Shown here piece after piece: positions 8,117 through 16,599 of a stretch of 64,000 nt of DNA. A program made the position numbers and the translations under genes. This DNA comes from Plantibacter flavus (GTDB lineage: Bacteria > Actinomycetota > Actinomycetes > Actinomycetales > Microbacteriaceae). The stretch's first letter is position 1; every line of letters begins with the position of its first letter. Location: NCBI RefSeq assembly GCF_002024505.1, contig NZ_CP019402.1:3782001-3846000 (forward strand). Direction: 5' to 3'. Below the pieces are notes generated by a model that saw only the letters and a list, made by a program, of their open reading frames with translations, made no database searches and was not told the origin of the DNA.

Positions 8117-8701
8117 ATGAAGCTCATCGGGTACGCACGAGTCTCAACTCGTCACCAGGCCACCGAGCGACAGGAGGTCGATCTGCTCGCGGCCGGCGTT
8201 CGACGGGATGATCTATACGTCGACCACGGCGCGAGCGGGTCCAGAGCCAGCCGGCCACAACTTGACCGTGCTCTTGCAGCGCTGCACGAGGGCGATACCT
8301 TCGTCATCACTACCCTGGACCGCCTTGGGCGATCGACGCTGAACATGCTCGGACTCGCGGAAGACCTCCGAGCGAAGGACGTTGGACTGCGAGTGCTCAA
8401 CCTTGGCGGCTCCGACGTCGACACCCGGACACCAATGGGAGGCATGGTCTTCACCGTCATGGCCGCGATCGCGCAAATGGAGTTGGAGATTAAGCGCGAA
8501 AGGGGTATCGACTCCGTGTCAAAGCGCCGCGCGGCAGGCAAGGACCTCGGCGGACGCCGGGCGTCATTCACCGATAGTCAGGTCCGGAACGCGCAGCTAC
8601 TCATCGAGAGCGGTCAGGAAGCCACCCAGGTCGCGAAGGACCTTGGGATGTCTCGCGGCACACTCTATCGTCGCATCAAACAACTTGGCGATCCCCGGTA
8701 G
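8117..8701 (+). CDS. Serine recombinase (resolvase/invertase family)
   Basis: 194 residues, the usual length for a small resolvase/invertase. The N-terminal catalytic domain has YARVST with the nucleophile Ser10, DHGASGSRASRPQLDRAL, and the LDRLGRS motif. The long E-helix region (MAAIAQMELEIKRERG) follows, and a C-terminal helix-turn-helix is at ATQVAKDLGMSRGTLYRRI. Such enzymes resolve cointegrates and multimers or invert DNA between res-like sites. Candidate sites lie just upstream (7970-8105). There is no transposase beside it, so it may resolve multimers of the excised element or switch the divergent Abi-alpha gene. Confidence 0.9.
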   Translation: MKLIGYARVSTRHQATERQEVDLLAAGVRRDDLYVDHGASGSRASRPQLDRALAALHEGDTFVITTLDRLGRSTLNMLGLAEDLRAKDVGLRVLNLGGSDVDTRTPMGGMVFTVMAAIAQMELEIKRERGIDSVSKRRAAGKDLGGRRASFTDSQVRNAQLLIESGQEATQVAKDLGMSRGTLYRRIKQLGDPR

Positions 8702-8719
8702 CAGCTAACGTCGTCGACT

Positions 8720-9691
8720 CTAGCCTCGAGCGATGAGAGCCTGCTTCGCGGCAGCGAACTCATCCGCAGAGAGCGCGCCTGAGGCGTGGAGTTCCGCCAG
8801 GCGATGGATCTCATCGACCAGCGAACCACGAGAGGGCGCAGCTGTCAGCTGCCTCGGTGACTTCGCTACCTGGATCCGCCGACGAAGTTCGTTGAGTTGC
8901 GGCAACGCCTCCCGATACTCAACCTTCGTCAATGGCAACGTGTTCGACAGAGTGAAGGGGTCATTTGAGTTTGAGTTACGTCCACTCGAGGTGCCTCGCC
9001 AGTAGTCCTTATTCGCTGTGCCTTGGTAGCTCGGCGTCAGGATCTCCAGCACGCCCGTGATCAGTTGGCCGTTGAACTCAATGCCCGTAATGTCCGTGAA
9101 CGGGAACGTAGTAATTCTGCCGCCGCCCAGCGTGCCCGCCATGAAGGAGGTGAGTAACCCGGTCTTGATGATCATCACGCGATCTTCGAATGCAGCGAGC
9201 ACACCTGCAGCATTCGATGTTCCAAGTACGAGCCACGGCTGCTCACCGGGCAGGCAATGGTCGTTGATGGCCGAGACCTCAGCACCGCTCACCCGTCCCC
9301 CGACGACTACGTCAACCCATTTGGGTAGCGCCGCCTGTCGTTGCGCGGCGCGAGCAGCCTCACGTACCTGTTTCCGTTGGGTTTCGGCAGCCCGGAGCTC
9401 CTGCGCCGATGGTCCGTTATCCGTGTAGGCAGAAAGGTCCATCTTCCCTGCCGCGGTCGATCGAGCTTCCGCGGCCGCGATCCGGTCCGCTCGCGCGACG
9501 TCTTTCGATCGACGTTTGGCTTCGCGCGCTTGCAGTCGAGCTGAAGGCTGCGCCGGAATCGCGGGCGCCGCCGATGGCATGACTGGTCGAGGTGCGGCAT
9601 CGACATGCTCAGTCCAGACCGCTCCCGACCACCAGCGTTGCTGCCCGTGAACGAGTGGGTCTGGGTACCACCCTGGACTGGCAGTGCTCAT
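8720..9691 (-). CDS. DUF2510 - PH-like - SHOCT domain protein
   Basis: 323 residues. It begins with a DUF2510 motif (PGWYPDP...RWWSGAVWTEH). An Ala/Arg-rich coiled region of about 80 residues follows, then a beta-rich central domain (LPGEQPWLVLGTSN, ITTFPFTDITGIEFN) resembling bacterial PH-like domains. It ends with a SHOCT motif (LVDEIHRLAELHASGALSADEF). The start is ATG 9691, preceded by GAGAGGGAG; an upstream in-frame ATG (9727) lacks a ribosome site. These domains are common in actinobacterial proteins of unknown role. It probably forms a unit with the gene upstream at 9737-10522. Confidence 0.8.
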   Translation of the reverse strand: MSTASPGWYPDPLVHGQQRWWSGAVWTEHVDAAPRPVMPSAAPAIPAQPSARLQAREAKRRSKDVARADRIAAAEARSTAAGKMDLSAYTDNGPSAQELRAAETQRKQVREAARAAQRQAALPKWVDVVVGGRVSGAEVSAINDHCLPGEQPWLVLGTSNAAGVLAAFEDRVMIIKTGLLTSFMAGTLGGGRITTFPFTDITGIEFNGQLITGVLEILTPSYQGTANKDYWRGTSSGRNSNSNDPFTLSNTLPLTKVEYREALPQLNELRRRIQVAKSPRQLTAAPSRGSLVDEIHRLAELHASGALSADEFAAAKQALIARG

Positions 9692-9736
9692 ACTCTCCCT
9701 CTCGCCTGCTTGTGCTTCGCTAAGCATCTCATCTCG

Positions 9737-10522
9737 TCAACCCTCGGTGGGTGGAGGCCGAAGATGGTCCGGGATCGGCGTTCCAAGAGGAGCAGTCCAA
9801 ACGTTCGCCCTGCTTCGGAACGTAGTTTCACGGACGACCACCTCAGCCTCGAAGAGGGCGTCCGGAAGCTCGATCAGGCCGAGCGTCCTCAACTTCCTCG
9901 TCGCATTCAGCGTTGAAATGGTCAGGAGCATCAACCTGGCGACGATCGGGGCTGCAGCCTTGAAGCGACCCTCGACACCATGCATCTCCGTTGCAGCGAG
10001 GCGCTCTGAGTCGTTGTGGACGACATCCCCATAGATCCACGCAAAGGCAAGTTGGGTGTCGCTGAGGAAGTCGGATCTGGTGCCGTCAGGATGTTCCATC
10101 TGGACGCTGGACCCGAGGACGTTCGTTCCTCGCGGCTGAATGCGTGTCCACTCACGTCGCAGGGCGGCGATCTTCTCTATGAGCTCTGCCCCCGCATCCC
10201 TAGCGAAGAAGCCCAGCGCGTTCATGACCTTCCGGTGGTAGACCTCTTCGGTCTCCAACAGAATCGGCCGCACCCGCGCCGCTGCCGACTCCACTTGTTC
10301 CTCGGGTGGGAATGTCTGGCGGATGAATGTGGCCTCTCGCGTCACCTCGATGACCATTTCGACCGCAGAAACCTTCCACAGCGCCTCGACATCGGAAGCC
10401 AGGGAGTGCGCCTCGACTCGTCGGGCACGAAGAACGAATGCGCCAAGCACCTGAATGTGCCGCTCCGCGGCGCTTTGGCCCTGCGCTGGCAACTTTGCAT
10501 CTCCTTCGGCGTCGGCACTCAT
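9737..10522 (-). CDS. Hypothetical helical protein
   Basis: 261 residues with no family I can name. Mostly alpha-helical, with long Ala/Glu/Arg-rich segments (AAERHIQVLGAFVLRARRVE, KVMNALGFFARDAGAELIE) and a short FAWIYGDVVHND motif near residue 170. Start ATG 10522 is chosen over an upstream in-frame start (10570) that would run into the divergent promoter region. It points away from the FtsK-like gene, with which it shares a 158-bp intergenic region containing two palindromes, and is followed by the DUF2510 gene in the same direction. Confidence 0.55.
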   Translation of the reverse strand: MSADAEGDAKLPAQGQSAAERHIQVLGAFVLRARRVEAHSLASDVEALWKVSAVEMVIEVTREATFIRQTFPPEEQVESAAARVRPILLETEEVYHRKVMNALGFFARDAGAELIEKIAALRREWTRIQPRGTNVLGSSVQMEHPDGTRSDFLSDTQLAFAWIYGDVVHNDSERLAATEMHGVEGRFKAAAPIVARLMLLTISTLNATRKLRTLGLIELPDALFEAEVVVRETTFRSRANVWTAPLGTPIPDHLRPPPTEG

Positions 10523-10592
10523 GCTCGCGACTCTACTGTCGCTGCACGACGCGGGCGCGACGAACGACATTTCGATGAGGTCGTTCGTGAGC

Positions 10593-10613
10593 CTCGTACG
10601 CTCGAAGTACGAG
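10593..10613. promoter_or_regulatory. Inverted repeat, candidate operator (copy 1)
   Basis: CTCGTAC-N7-GTACGAG, perfect 7-bp arms, in the divergent region between 10522 and the FtsK-like gene. Its first 17 bases recur exactly at 24073-24089, downstream of the whiB-like gene, suggesting one regulator acts at both places. Confidence 0.5.
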
Positions 10614-10665
10614 AGAAATACTTCATGTATCCGGGCCGACTCTCGATGGGTGAGGCCCGCCTGGA

Positions 10666-10678
10666 TAGGACGGTCCTA
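10666..10678. promoter_or_regulatory. Palindrome overlapping the ribosome-site region of the FtsK-like gene
   Basis: TAGGAC-G-GTCCTA lies 3-15 bases before the GTG at 10681. It could be an operator, or a small hairpin that masks translation initiation, since no other ribosome site is visible. Confidence 0.4.
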
Positions 10679-10680
10679 AA

Positions 10681-12438
10681 GTGATTCGCAAGTTCATTGT
10701 CAGGTTGGTGCTCAGGTCCGCCGCGTTCAAGATGCTCTGCGTCGGACTCGTCGCCACGGCCGTGATCGCAACTCTAATTCTCTACTTCTTCAACCCCGAC
10801 CTATTCGCTTGGGTCCTTAAGGCACTTGGGGTGATCGTTGCTGTCTTCGGCGCTGGCGGACTATGGCAGCTCATCCGTCGAAATCGCTTCCACTACTGGA
10901 AAGTTCGCGTCCTCACCTGGGTGTTGTTTCTTGCATACATCGCCATGGTCGCGATCCTCCTACTTGGATGGGCTGCGAACTGGGTCGCGGCGACCGTGTC
11001 CACGCTGATGATCCTCATCGGCGTATGGCACTACGTGATCGTGCGCCGAGTTCATCAAGATGCTGATCCGGAGATTCGACGCGTCAAGAAGCAGGTGGAC
11101 AACTTTGAGGAAATCAACTCGGCGTTCTTCAACGCCAAGCTTCACGCGGCAGATGTCGGCAGGCTCGCCAGCAAGCGTATCGGGGCCACTGCATCCCAGG
11201 TCGAAAACGCAAAGAATACAAGCGGCCCAGGGACGATCACGCGCAACGGTCAGAGGTATCTGGTCCCCCGAGTGGTCGAGATCGAAGACTGCCCCACCGG
11301 ACCAAGAGCGATCGTTACGATCTACCGTGGGTCGACTGTGGACGACTACCGAAAGGCCGCTGAGACGTTGGCTACGGAGCTGCGCGTTCCGGGCATCAGC
11401 ATCACTCAGCGTCCACAGGATCGCGCCCGGGGACAGCTCCGCATGGACTTCCTACTCGTTGACCCCCTCGAGGCGATCGTGCCATACAACGATGACCCGT
11501 CAGAGCCAGTCGCACCCGACACCCCCTGGTCCATCGGGATCGATGAATCGGGGGGTGACGTTCAGATGAACCTAGCTGAATCGGCGCACATTATGATCGC
11601 GGGTGCCACACGATCCGGCAAGTCGGTCCTCACTTACTCGCTTCTCGCTCACGTGATCCGAATGGGAACGTCCGCTCGGCTTCTCGTCGCAGACCCAAAC
11701 GATACGACCATCGCGCCCTTCGAGCATCTTGTCTCTTGGTCGACCAACAGCCAACACCCTGCCGAGCCGATCGCGATGCTGCGCTGGGTCCGGGAGGAGA
11801 TGGTTCGACGACAGTCGATTCTTCGATCGATGGAGCGTGACAAGTTCAGCTCCTTCTCGCCCGAGCTTCCCCTCCTCGTCGTGGTGATCGACGAAGCTGC
11901 CAACTACATGCGGAGCTCCGACGGGAAAGCCGCCGCTGAATTCAATGCCGAACTCATGCAGGTCGTCGCTCAGGGTGCGAAGTCGGGTGTGAGACTCGTG
12001 CTCATCACGCAACGACCAGACAGCACCATTCTTCCCACCAGCGTGAGAGCCCAGCTCTCGGCGAGGTTCTCTTTCCGCCTTGAGGATCGCGAAACGGCGA
12101 AGATGATCTTCCCCGACCTCGAAGACCAGGATCAACTGCTGCGATTCGATGTCGGCGTCGGCATCATGCGTGAAGTGGCTAGCGAACCGCGCCGCTTCCG
12201 AGGCGTCTATATCCCCGATCACTGGGCCATTGCGAAGCAGATCCCTCAGGGTATGCCACTCATCGATGTCCACAGTGAGGACGTCTCTACTCCAGTGCCG
12301 CCGTCGAAGTTGCCGGCCACGCCCGCGTCTCGCACGTCAGATGTCGAGGTGGGAACGCCCGCGACGAGTGCCCACACCTCAATGGACGAGCTCCTGTCCA
12401 ACCCACCTGCCTACCTACAGAAGAGTCACGATGCCTAG
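10681..12438 (+). CDS. FtsK/SpoIIIE-type DNA translocase (TraB-like)
   Basis: 585 residues with a GTG start. Four hydrophobic segments in the first ~120 residues (about 17-37, 44-63, 77-97 and 101-121) anchor it in the membrane. The motor has Walker A GATRSGKSV (308-316), Walker B LLVVVIDEAA (398-407) and an ITQRPDSTILPTSVRAQL motif typical of FtsK-HerA translocases. Proteins of this layout move double-stranded DNA between mycelia or cells in actinomycete integrative and conjugative elements. The next genes along include a motif-degenerate partner (13378-14157) and an envelope operon, forming the presumed transfer module. I see no winged-helix gamma domain at the C-terminus. Confidence 0.85.
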   Translation: MIRKFIVRLVLRSAAFKMLCVGLVATAVIATLILYFFNPDLFAWVLKALGVIVAVFGAGGLWQLIRRNRFHYWKVRVLTWVLFLAYIAMVAILLLGWAANWVAATVSTLMILIGVWHYVIVRRVHQDADPEIRRVKKQVDNFEEINSAFFNAKLHAADVGRLASKRIGATASQVENAKNTSGPGTITRNGQRYLVPRVVEIEDCPTGPRAIVTIYRGSTVDDYRKAAETLATELRVPGISITQRPQDRARGQLRMDFLLVDPLEAIVPYNDDPSEPVAPDTPWSIGIDESGGDVQMNLAESAHIMIAGATRSGKSVLTYSLLAHVIRMGTSARLLVADPNDTTIAPFEHLVSWSTNSQHPAEPIAMLRWVREEMVRRQSILRSMERDKFSSFSPELPLLVVVIDEAANYMRSSDGKAAAEFNAELMQVVAQGAKSGVRLVLITQRPDSTILPTSVRAQLSARFSFRLEDRETAKMIFPDLEDQDQLLRFDVGVGIMREVASEPRRFRGVYIPDHWAIAKQIPQGMPLIDVHSEDVSTPVPPSKLPATPASRTSDVEVGTPATSAHTSMDELLSNPPAYLQKSHDA

Positions 12439-12551
12439 ACCGTCGTGACCCCTCTTGGGTCCATTCGGCACCGGGCACTGGCCCCTATGCTGTGCCGAAG
12501 GCAGTTCGCGCCAATCTGCGGCGCGCGGGCGCTCTCTGAAAGGAATATGTT

Positions 12552-13148
12552 GTGGACCTGGCGAGTGTAAGTGCACGGGAGATCGGCGAAGCTCTCGATC
12601 GCATCGGCGTGACCTGGAGCTACGACAACGATGGAGACATTCGCGTTCGCTTCCGATCGGGCGACCACCCGTGGACTGATGTGGTCTACTACGAGCTACA
12701 GCAGGACTACTCGATCCGTGGCGAGTTCCTGAACGGTCGAGCTGTGCCGCAGGGCAACGGGATGACGCAATGGGAAGTACCGCTCGATGTTGAGCACCAA
12801 CCGACCGCTATTGCACAGAAGGTGGTGACCGTGTACCTCACGCCGCGCCACGGCGGTGTGACCGTCCAGATTCATGCCGCAGTCTCGCCTCTGAACCAGC
12901 CTCGACCTATACACATCAAGGTCATCCCCGGGAGCAAGCAGGTTAGCTCGATTCAAGATGCCTTTCCAGGGTACGTCGGGAAGGAAGAGCGCAGGGGCGA
13001 CAGTAGTCAATTCTGGCTGTCAGTCGGCCTCAATGGAACTCGTGTCGATGACGCAGACCTGCTCTTCCTGGTCAAGAGAACGTTCTCAATCGGCTTGCGC
13101 ATGTTCGACGGACCATTCTCCGGCTGGCTGTACTCGACCGAGGTCTAA
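12552..13148 (+). CDS. Hypothetical protein, YbjN/chaperone-like fold possible
   Basis: 198 residues with a GTG start, AGGA seven bases upstream. The N-terminus (EIGEALDRIGVTWSYDNDGD) followed by strands recalls YbjN-like or secretion-chaperone-like proteins, and the second half (QVSSIQDAFPGY...FWLSVGLNGTRV) may repeat that fold. This is a weak resemblance. There are no membrane segments or signal peptide. It sits between the translocase and its degenerate partner, so an accessory role in the transfer machinery is reasonable but unproven. Confidence 0.6.
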   Translation: MDLASVSAREIGEALDRIGVTWSYDNDGDIRVRFRSGDHPWTDVVYYELQQDYSIRGEFLNGRAVPQGNGMTQWEVPLDVEHQPTAIAQKVVTVYLTPRHGGVTVQIHAAVSPLNQPRPIHIKVIPGSKQVSSIQDAFPGYVGKEERRGDSSQFWLSVGLNGTRVDDADLLFLVKRTFSIGLRMFDGPFSGWLYSTEV

Positions 13149-13377
13149 TCCGCATCACCGGCGCTCGTCAGAGGCCCACGGAGCGCCCATCTTGGTCACG
13201 TCTTATTGCGCGACGATCTCGACTCCACTGGGGCTTGGATCGTCCCAGTTGCGACCTTCGTTAGAGCAATTTCCGCAAATGTAGGGCAAATATACACAGG
13301 TGCTGAAGAAGTTAGCGTACAACTTCGCTATCGCGCGTCGAACGAACCGGATTCGCCGCAATGACGAGGAGCAGACC

Positions 13378-14157
13378 ATGACTGACGCAGCACACACGAA
13401 CACCGCAACGCCCTTCCATGTCGGCTTCGATTCGGAGGGCCGGCCCGTCCAGCTGGGCGAAGGCCACACCCTCGTCATGTCGCGCTCCGAGAGCGACCGA
13501 ACCCTGTTCATGTGGCAGCTCATCGCCGCAGCTCTCCGACGCGGTGATGAGGTCGGCGTGATCGACCTGGCTGATGGCGCAACAGAATATCCGGGACTCG
13601 CCCGAGACCTGAGCTTCCTGGCGACCGATGCCGCCGCCGCCCGTGATCGCCTCGTCGAAGTCATCGACAGGGCGAAGGGACCAGGGCGCTCTCCCCGCGG
13701 CACCGGAGGACGAAATCTCACGATCGTCGTCAACGACCTGGAAGACATCAGGTTCGACATCGCGGACGTCGGGGCGGCGCTCGGCAACGACGAGTCGGCG
13801 ACGATCCGACGCGCCCGCGCAAACGCTGCCTACTCACTCAAACGCCTAGTGCGATGTGATCGCCGCCGAGTCAGGGTCATCGTCGGCACAAGCAACTTCG
13901 GACGGTACCAGATCGAAGGGGCGCTTCAGCGGAACCTCACACAGCGCCTCTTCGTCGTCCCCAAAGGAGTCGAGTTCGTGCCCGATGATGCAATAGAAAG
14001 GCTCAACCTCAGCCCGTGTACAGCACGTCGGGCGCTATTCCGCATGCAGACCCCACGTCGAGGAGTCGCCCTGCTCTCACGGATCGACTCCGAGCACGTC
14101 GAGGCGCTCATCCTGAGCCAAGACCAAGGACACGAAACCGCGCTCGATCCGGGATAG
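13378..14157 (+). CDS. Degenerate FtsK-like ATPase partner
   Basis: 259 residues. HTLVMSRSESDRTLFMWQLIAAALRRGDEVGVIDLAD has the strand-loop-helix rhythm of an FtsK/HerA P-loop (positions 30-66), but the GxxxxGKS residues are missing. LTIVVNDLED (114-123) occupies the Walker B position. The protein is therefore probably catalytically dead and structural or regulatory. The start is ATG 13378, preceded by GAGGAG at good spacing; an in-frame GTG at 13300 lacks a ribosome site. It follows the active translocase, suggesting a mixed ring or a coupling protein. Confidence 0.55.
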   Translation: MTDAAHTNTATPFHVGFDSEGRPVQLGEGHTLVMSRSESDRTLFMWQLIAAALRRGDEVGVIDLADGATEYPGLARDLSFLATDAAAARDRLVEVIDRAKGPGRSPRGTGGRNLTIVVNDLEDIRFDIADVGAALGNDESATIRRARANAAYSLKRLVRCDRRRVRVIVGTSNFGRYQIEGALQRNLTQRLFVVPKGVEFVPDDAIERLNLSPCTARRALFRMQTPRRGVALLSRIDSEHVEALILSQDQGHETALDPG

Positions 14158-14177
14158 AGAGAGACGACGTTCAGACA

Positions 14178-14251
14178 ACTGCCCCAGTCCGGCGTAACCA
14201 AGAGGTCGAGGGTCGATCTTCCTCTTGGCCCTCAAGTCGGACTGGGGCAGT
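14178..14251. terminator. Nested inverted repeats between transfer and envelope operons
   Basis: Outer perfect 14-bp arms (14178-14191 with 14238-14251, core GCCCCAGTCCG) enclose inner 8-bp arms CCAAGAGG / CCTCTTGG (14198-14205 with 14221-14228). They begin 21 bases after the stop of the degenerate ATPase gene. Probably a strong structure ending that transcript, although no U-run follows. Confidence 0.55.
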
Positions 14252-14491
14252 CAGTGCTTCGCCCGCTAGCCGGTCGAGGCCAGCGGCTGAACGCGAGAGC
14301 GTTCTGAGTCTAGATCCGGATCTCAGCGCTCCGTCGAGTTTTGGGGAGAAAGCCCTCTGAGCGTCTCGCGAACGCGCTTTTCGCCAGCCGCGTCGAGACG
14401 CCTCGTACAGTGATTAGAGAGCGAAAATAGCATCTGATCAGGATTAAATCTGGACCAATGCTCTTCACCCCACTCAACGAGAGGTACGCAC

Positions 14492-15658
14492 ATGACGCAT
14501 GTTTCATCAGTAGCAAAAGTTCTTCTAGTTGCCGCTGTCCTGATTCTCGGGCCAGTCGCTCAGGCGAACGCCGTCGAGTCCTCCACGGCACCGAGCGAGA
14601 ATCAGACTGGCACCCCGATAGCTCCAGAGGTCGATACAGGCCCTGCGCCAACCGCGCAGGAGATCAAGGTTCCGGAGCCGGTCGAAGCCAGTGCACCGGC
14701 CGAGCCGATCGTTGAAGACCCTCTGCCGGACCAGGCACCAGTAGACCCGGTTGACACGGTTGACGGGCCTCTGGCCGACGACGAGTCACCGGTGACACCT
14801 GAGATCGCCGGTGACTCCATCCCGGTCGACAACGGAGCAACTGCGGTCGTGAGGTCCTGCGAATGGGACACTTTCGAGAGCCGACGCCCGACTTGCTACG
14901 TGAGCGTCACTCCCCCTGACTTGGACCCACGCTCATACACGGTGAGTTTGCGCGACATCGAGGCGACTCCCGCGTTCATCGCGCTCGGGGTCGACCGGTC
15001 CCAGTGGTTCTGGCTCTGGGAGAAGACAGAGGGCAACCTGCTTACCTTCACCACTGACGGATCTCAGGCAAGCTACGGCGCGAAGCTCGATATGGGACGG
15101 GTGCCGCCGGTCATCGAGCCAGAGGAACCTCAGGGCCCCTGGAGTTGCTTCTCCGACGTTCCAGCCCCACCCGGTGTCGAGTACGTCCTTCCCCCAGCCC
15201 CGGCATCCTTCACCGGTTCAGCCATCGTCGGACAGCCGCTGACGATCACACTCGGCGATCTCGTCAAGGACTCCGAGTGGCAGACCGCCCTCATGTCACC
15301 TGACACCCCGCTCGTGCTCGATGGGCCCGCCGCGGACGGCTCGTTCACTTGGACGCCCGACGCTCCCGGCGAGTACACCTTCGACTACCACCTGGGCACA
15401 CCCAACTGCGTGCTCGGTGCGCTCACAGGCTCCATTCACGTTGCGGCGCCGGCCATCACCATCGACGTTCCGACGCGAGCTCCGACTGATCCTCTCGTTG
15501 CACCTTCTCAGCCCGCAGCCCTTGCCGAGACCGGCGTGAGCCAGTCGCGCTGGCATCTGCTCATCGGAGGGCCGCTCGCTCTGTTCTTCCTCGGTGCGCT
15601 CGCCCTGGTCGTTCATCGACGCAACACACGGGACATCGATCCTGAACGCCTCCGATGA
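14492..15658 (+). CDS. Surface protein with LAETG sortase signal
   Basis: 388 residues. A signal peptide (VAKVLLVAAVLILGPVAQANA) is followed by a Pro/Glu/Asp-rich low-complexity region (about 27-110), then beta-rich domains. The C-terminus is a complete sorting signal: LAETG at 344-348, a hydrophobic span (WHLLIGGPLALFFLGALALVV) and a basic tail. LAxTG is a class E-type sortase motif in actinobacteria. It should be covalently linked to peptidoglycan by the host sortase. First gene of a three-gene envelope operon; GAGAGG precedes the ATG. It could mediate cell contact during transfer. Confidence 0.8.
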   Translation: MTHVSSVAKVLLVAAVLILGPVAQANAVESSTAPSENQTGTPIAPEVDTGPAPTAQEIKVPEPVEASAPAEPIVEDPLPDQAPVDPVDTVDGPLADDESPVTPEIAGDSIPVDNGATAVVRSCEWDTFESRRPTCYVSVTPPDLDPRSYTVSLRDIEATPAFIALGVDRSQWFWLWEKTEGNLLTFTTDGSQASYGAKLDMGRVPPVIEPEEPQGPWSCFSDVPAPPGVEYVLPPAPASFTGSAIVGQPLTITLGDLVKDSEWQTALMSPDTPLVLDGPAADGSFTWTPDAPGEYTFDYHLGTPNCVLGALTGSIHVAAPAITIDVPTRAPTDPLVAPSQPAALAETGVSQSRWHLLIGGPLALFFLGALALVVHRRNTRDIDPERLR

Positions 15659-16599
15659 AGCGGGTCGTTCTGGCCGCGATCACAGCGACAGCCGCGTTCT
15701 CGCTTGTCCCCCTGTCTAGCGCGAACGCGGCCGAGGGAGACGCCGATCGCGGATTCCCCGAGCTCGGCTTCGAGTGGTACGTCACCGCACCACCTGCACA
15801 GTACGCAGCTGGTGTGAGCCCGTCGGCTGGGATAGATGAGACCCTCGCAGAAGATGGGATCAGAGCCTCATACTTCGCCCCGAACGGCTCTGCCCCGAGC
15901 CGTGGCCAAGGAGACGTTGCCCTGTCTGTCTCGCTGCCCTACGACGAACCCTCGACGTCGGATCGGATCGACGTCGACCTCTCCCAGCTCGTCGATTTGC
16001 AGCTCGACACGAGAGCCAGGTTCATTGACGGCTTCGCGCTGCCCCAGGAAGCCGAATACGAGGTAACCGGAGCGGTCATTTCAACCCCCGAGGTTGAGTG
16101 GTCGGAATCCACCCTCACGATCATCCGACCGCCCATGCCCGTCGTCTGCTCGGCAACGGATATCAACCAGTTCGAGTTCCAAGTAGCCGCCCTCGGGGAC
16201 AACGGCTACAAGTACCTGTTCGATGTCGACGTGAGCTTCGGCAGACGCTCTGTCGCCGCCTCGAACGAGCAGAAGAGACGCTGCGGTTCGGGCCGGGTGG
16301 AGACCCCCAAGCCGAGCACCACGAACGAGCCGAGGCCACAGAGCTCCGAGAACCCTGCGACCCCCGTCGAGCAGCAGACCACCAACGATGCTTCGACGTC
16401 ATCGAACGCAGTGTCTCAGGAGGCGCCGGAGCCACCCGAGTGGTTGCCCATTCCATTCGCCCTCATCGTTCTGGCTATCGGTATCTGGTTCATCACTCGA
16501 TACAAGAAGCGCAAGACCAACCAGCCCGCGCACGCCAACGACGGCACAAGGCTCTCCCCCGCGACCAAGAAACGGAGCACCGAGAATGACGACGACTAG
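15655..16599 (+). CDS. Exported, C-terminally membrane-anchored protein
   Basis: 314 residues. A signal peptide (VVLAAITATAAFSLVPLSSANA) is followed by a beta-rich extracytoplasmic domain, a Ser/Thr/Pro/Gln linker (about 220-265), one transmembrane span (PIPFALIVLAIGIWFI) and a basic cytoplasmic tail. Two Cys (in VVCSATD and KRRCGSG) could form a disulfide. There is no LPxTG-type signal. Its ATG overlaps the stop of the LAETG gene by 4 bp, so the two are co-translated. No family recognised; an envelope component of the transfer module is the likely role. Confidence 0.7.
   Translation: MKRVVLAAITATAAFSLVPLSSANAAEGDADRGFPELGFEWYVTAPPAQYAAGVSPSAGIDETLAEDGIRASYFAPNGSAPSRGQGDVALSVSLPYDEPSTSDRIDVDLSQLVDLQLDTRARFIDGFALPQEAEYEVTGAVISTPEVEWSESTLTIIRPPMPVVCSATDINQFEFQVAALGDNGYKYLFDVDVSFGRRSVAASNEQKRRCGSGRVETPKPSTTNEPRPQSSENPATPVEQQTTNDASTSSNAVSQEAPEPPEWLPIPFALIVLAIGIWFITRYKKRKTNQPAHANDGTRLSPATKKRSTENDDD

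Noticed and set aside
13203..13787. 194-residue minus-strand ORF
   Set aside because: Antisense to the degenerate ATPase gene; Ser/Arg/Pro-rich shadow.
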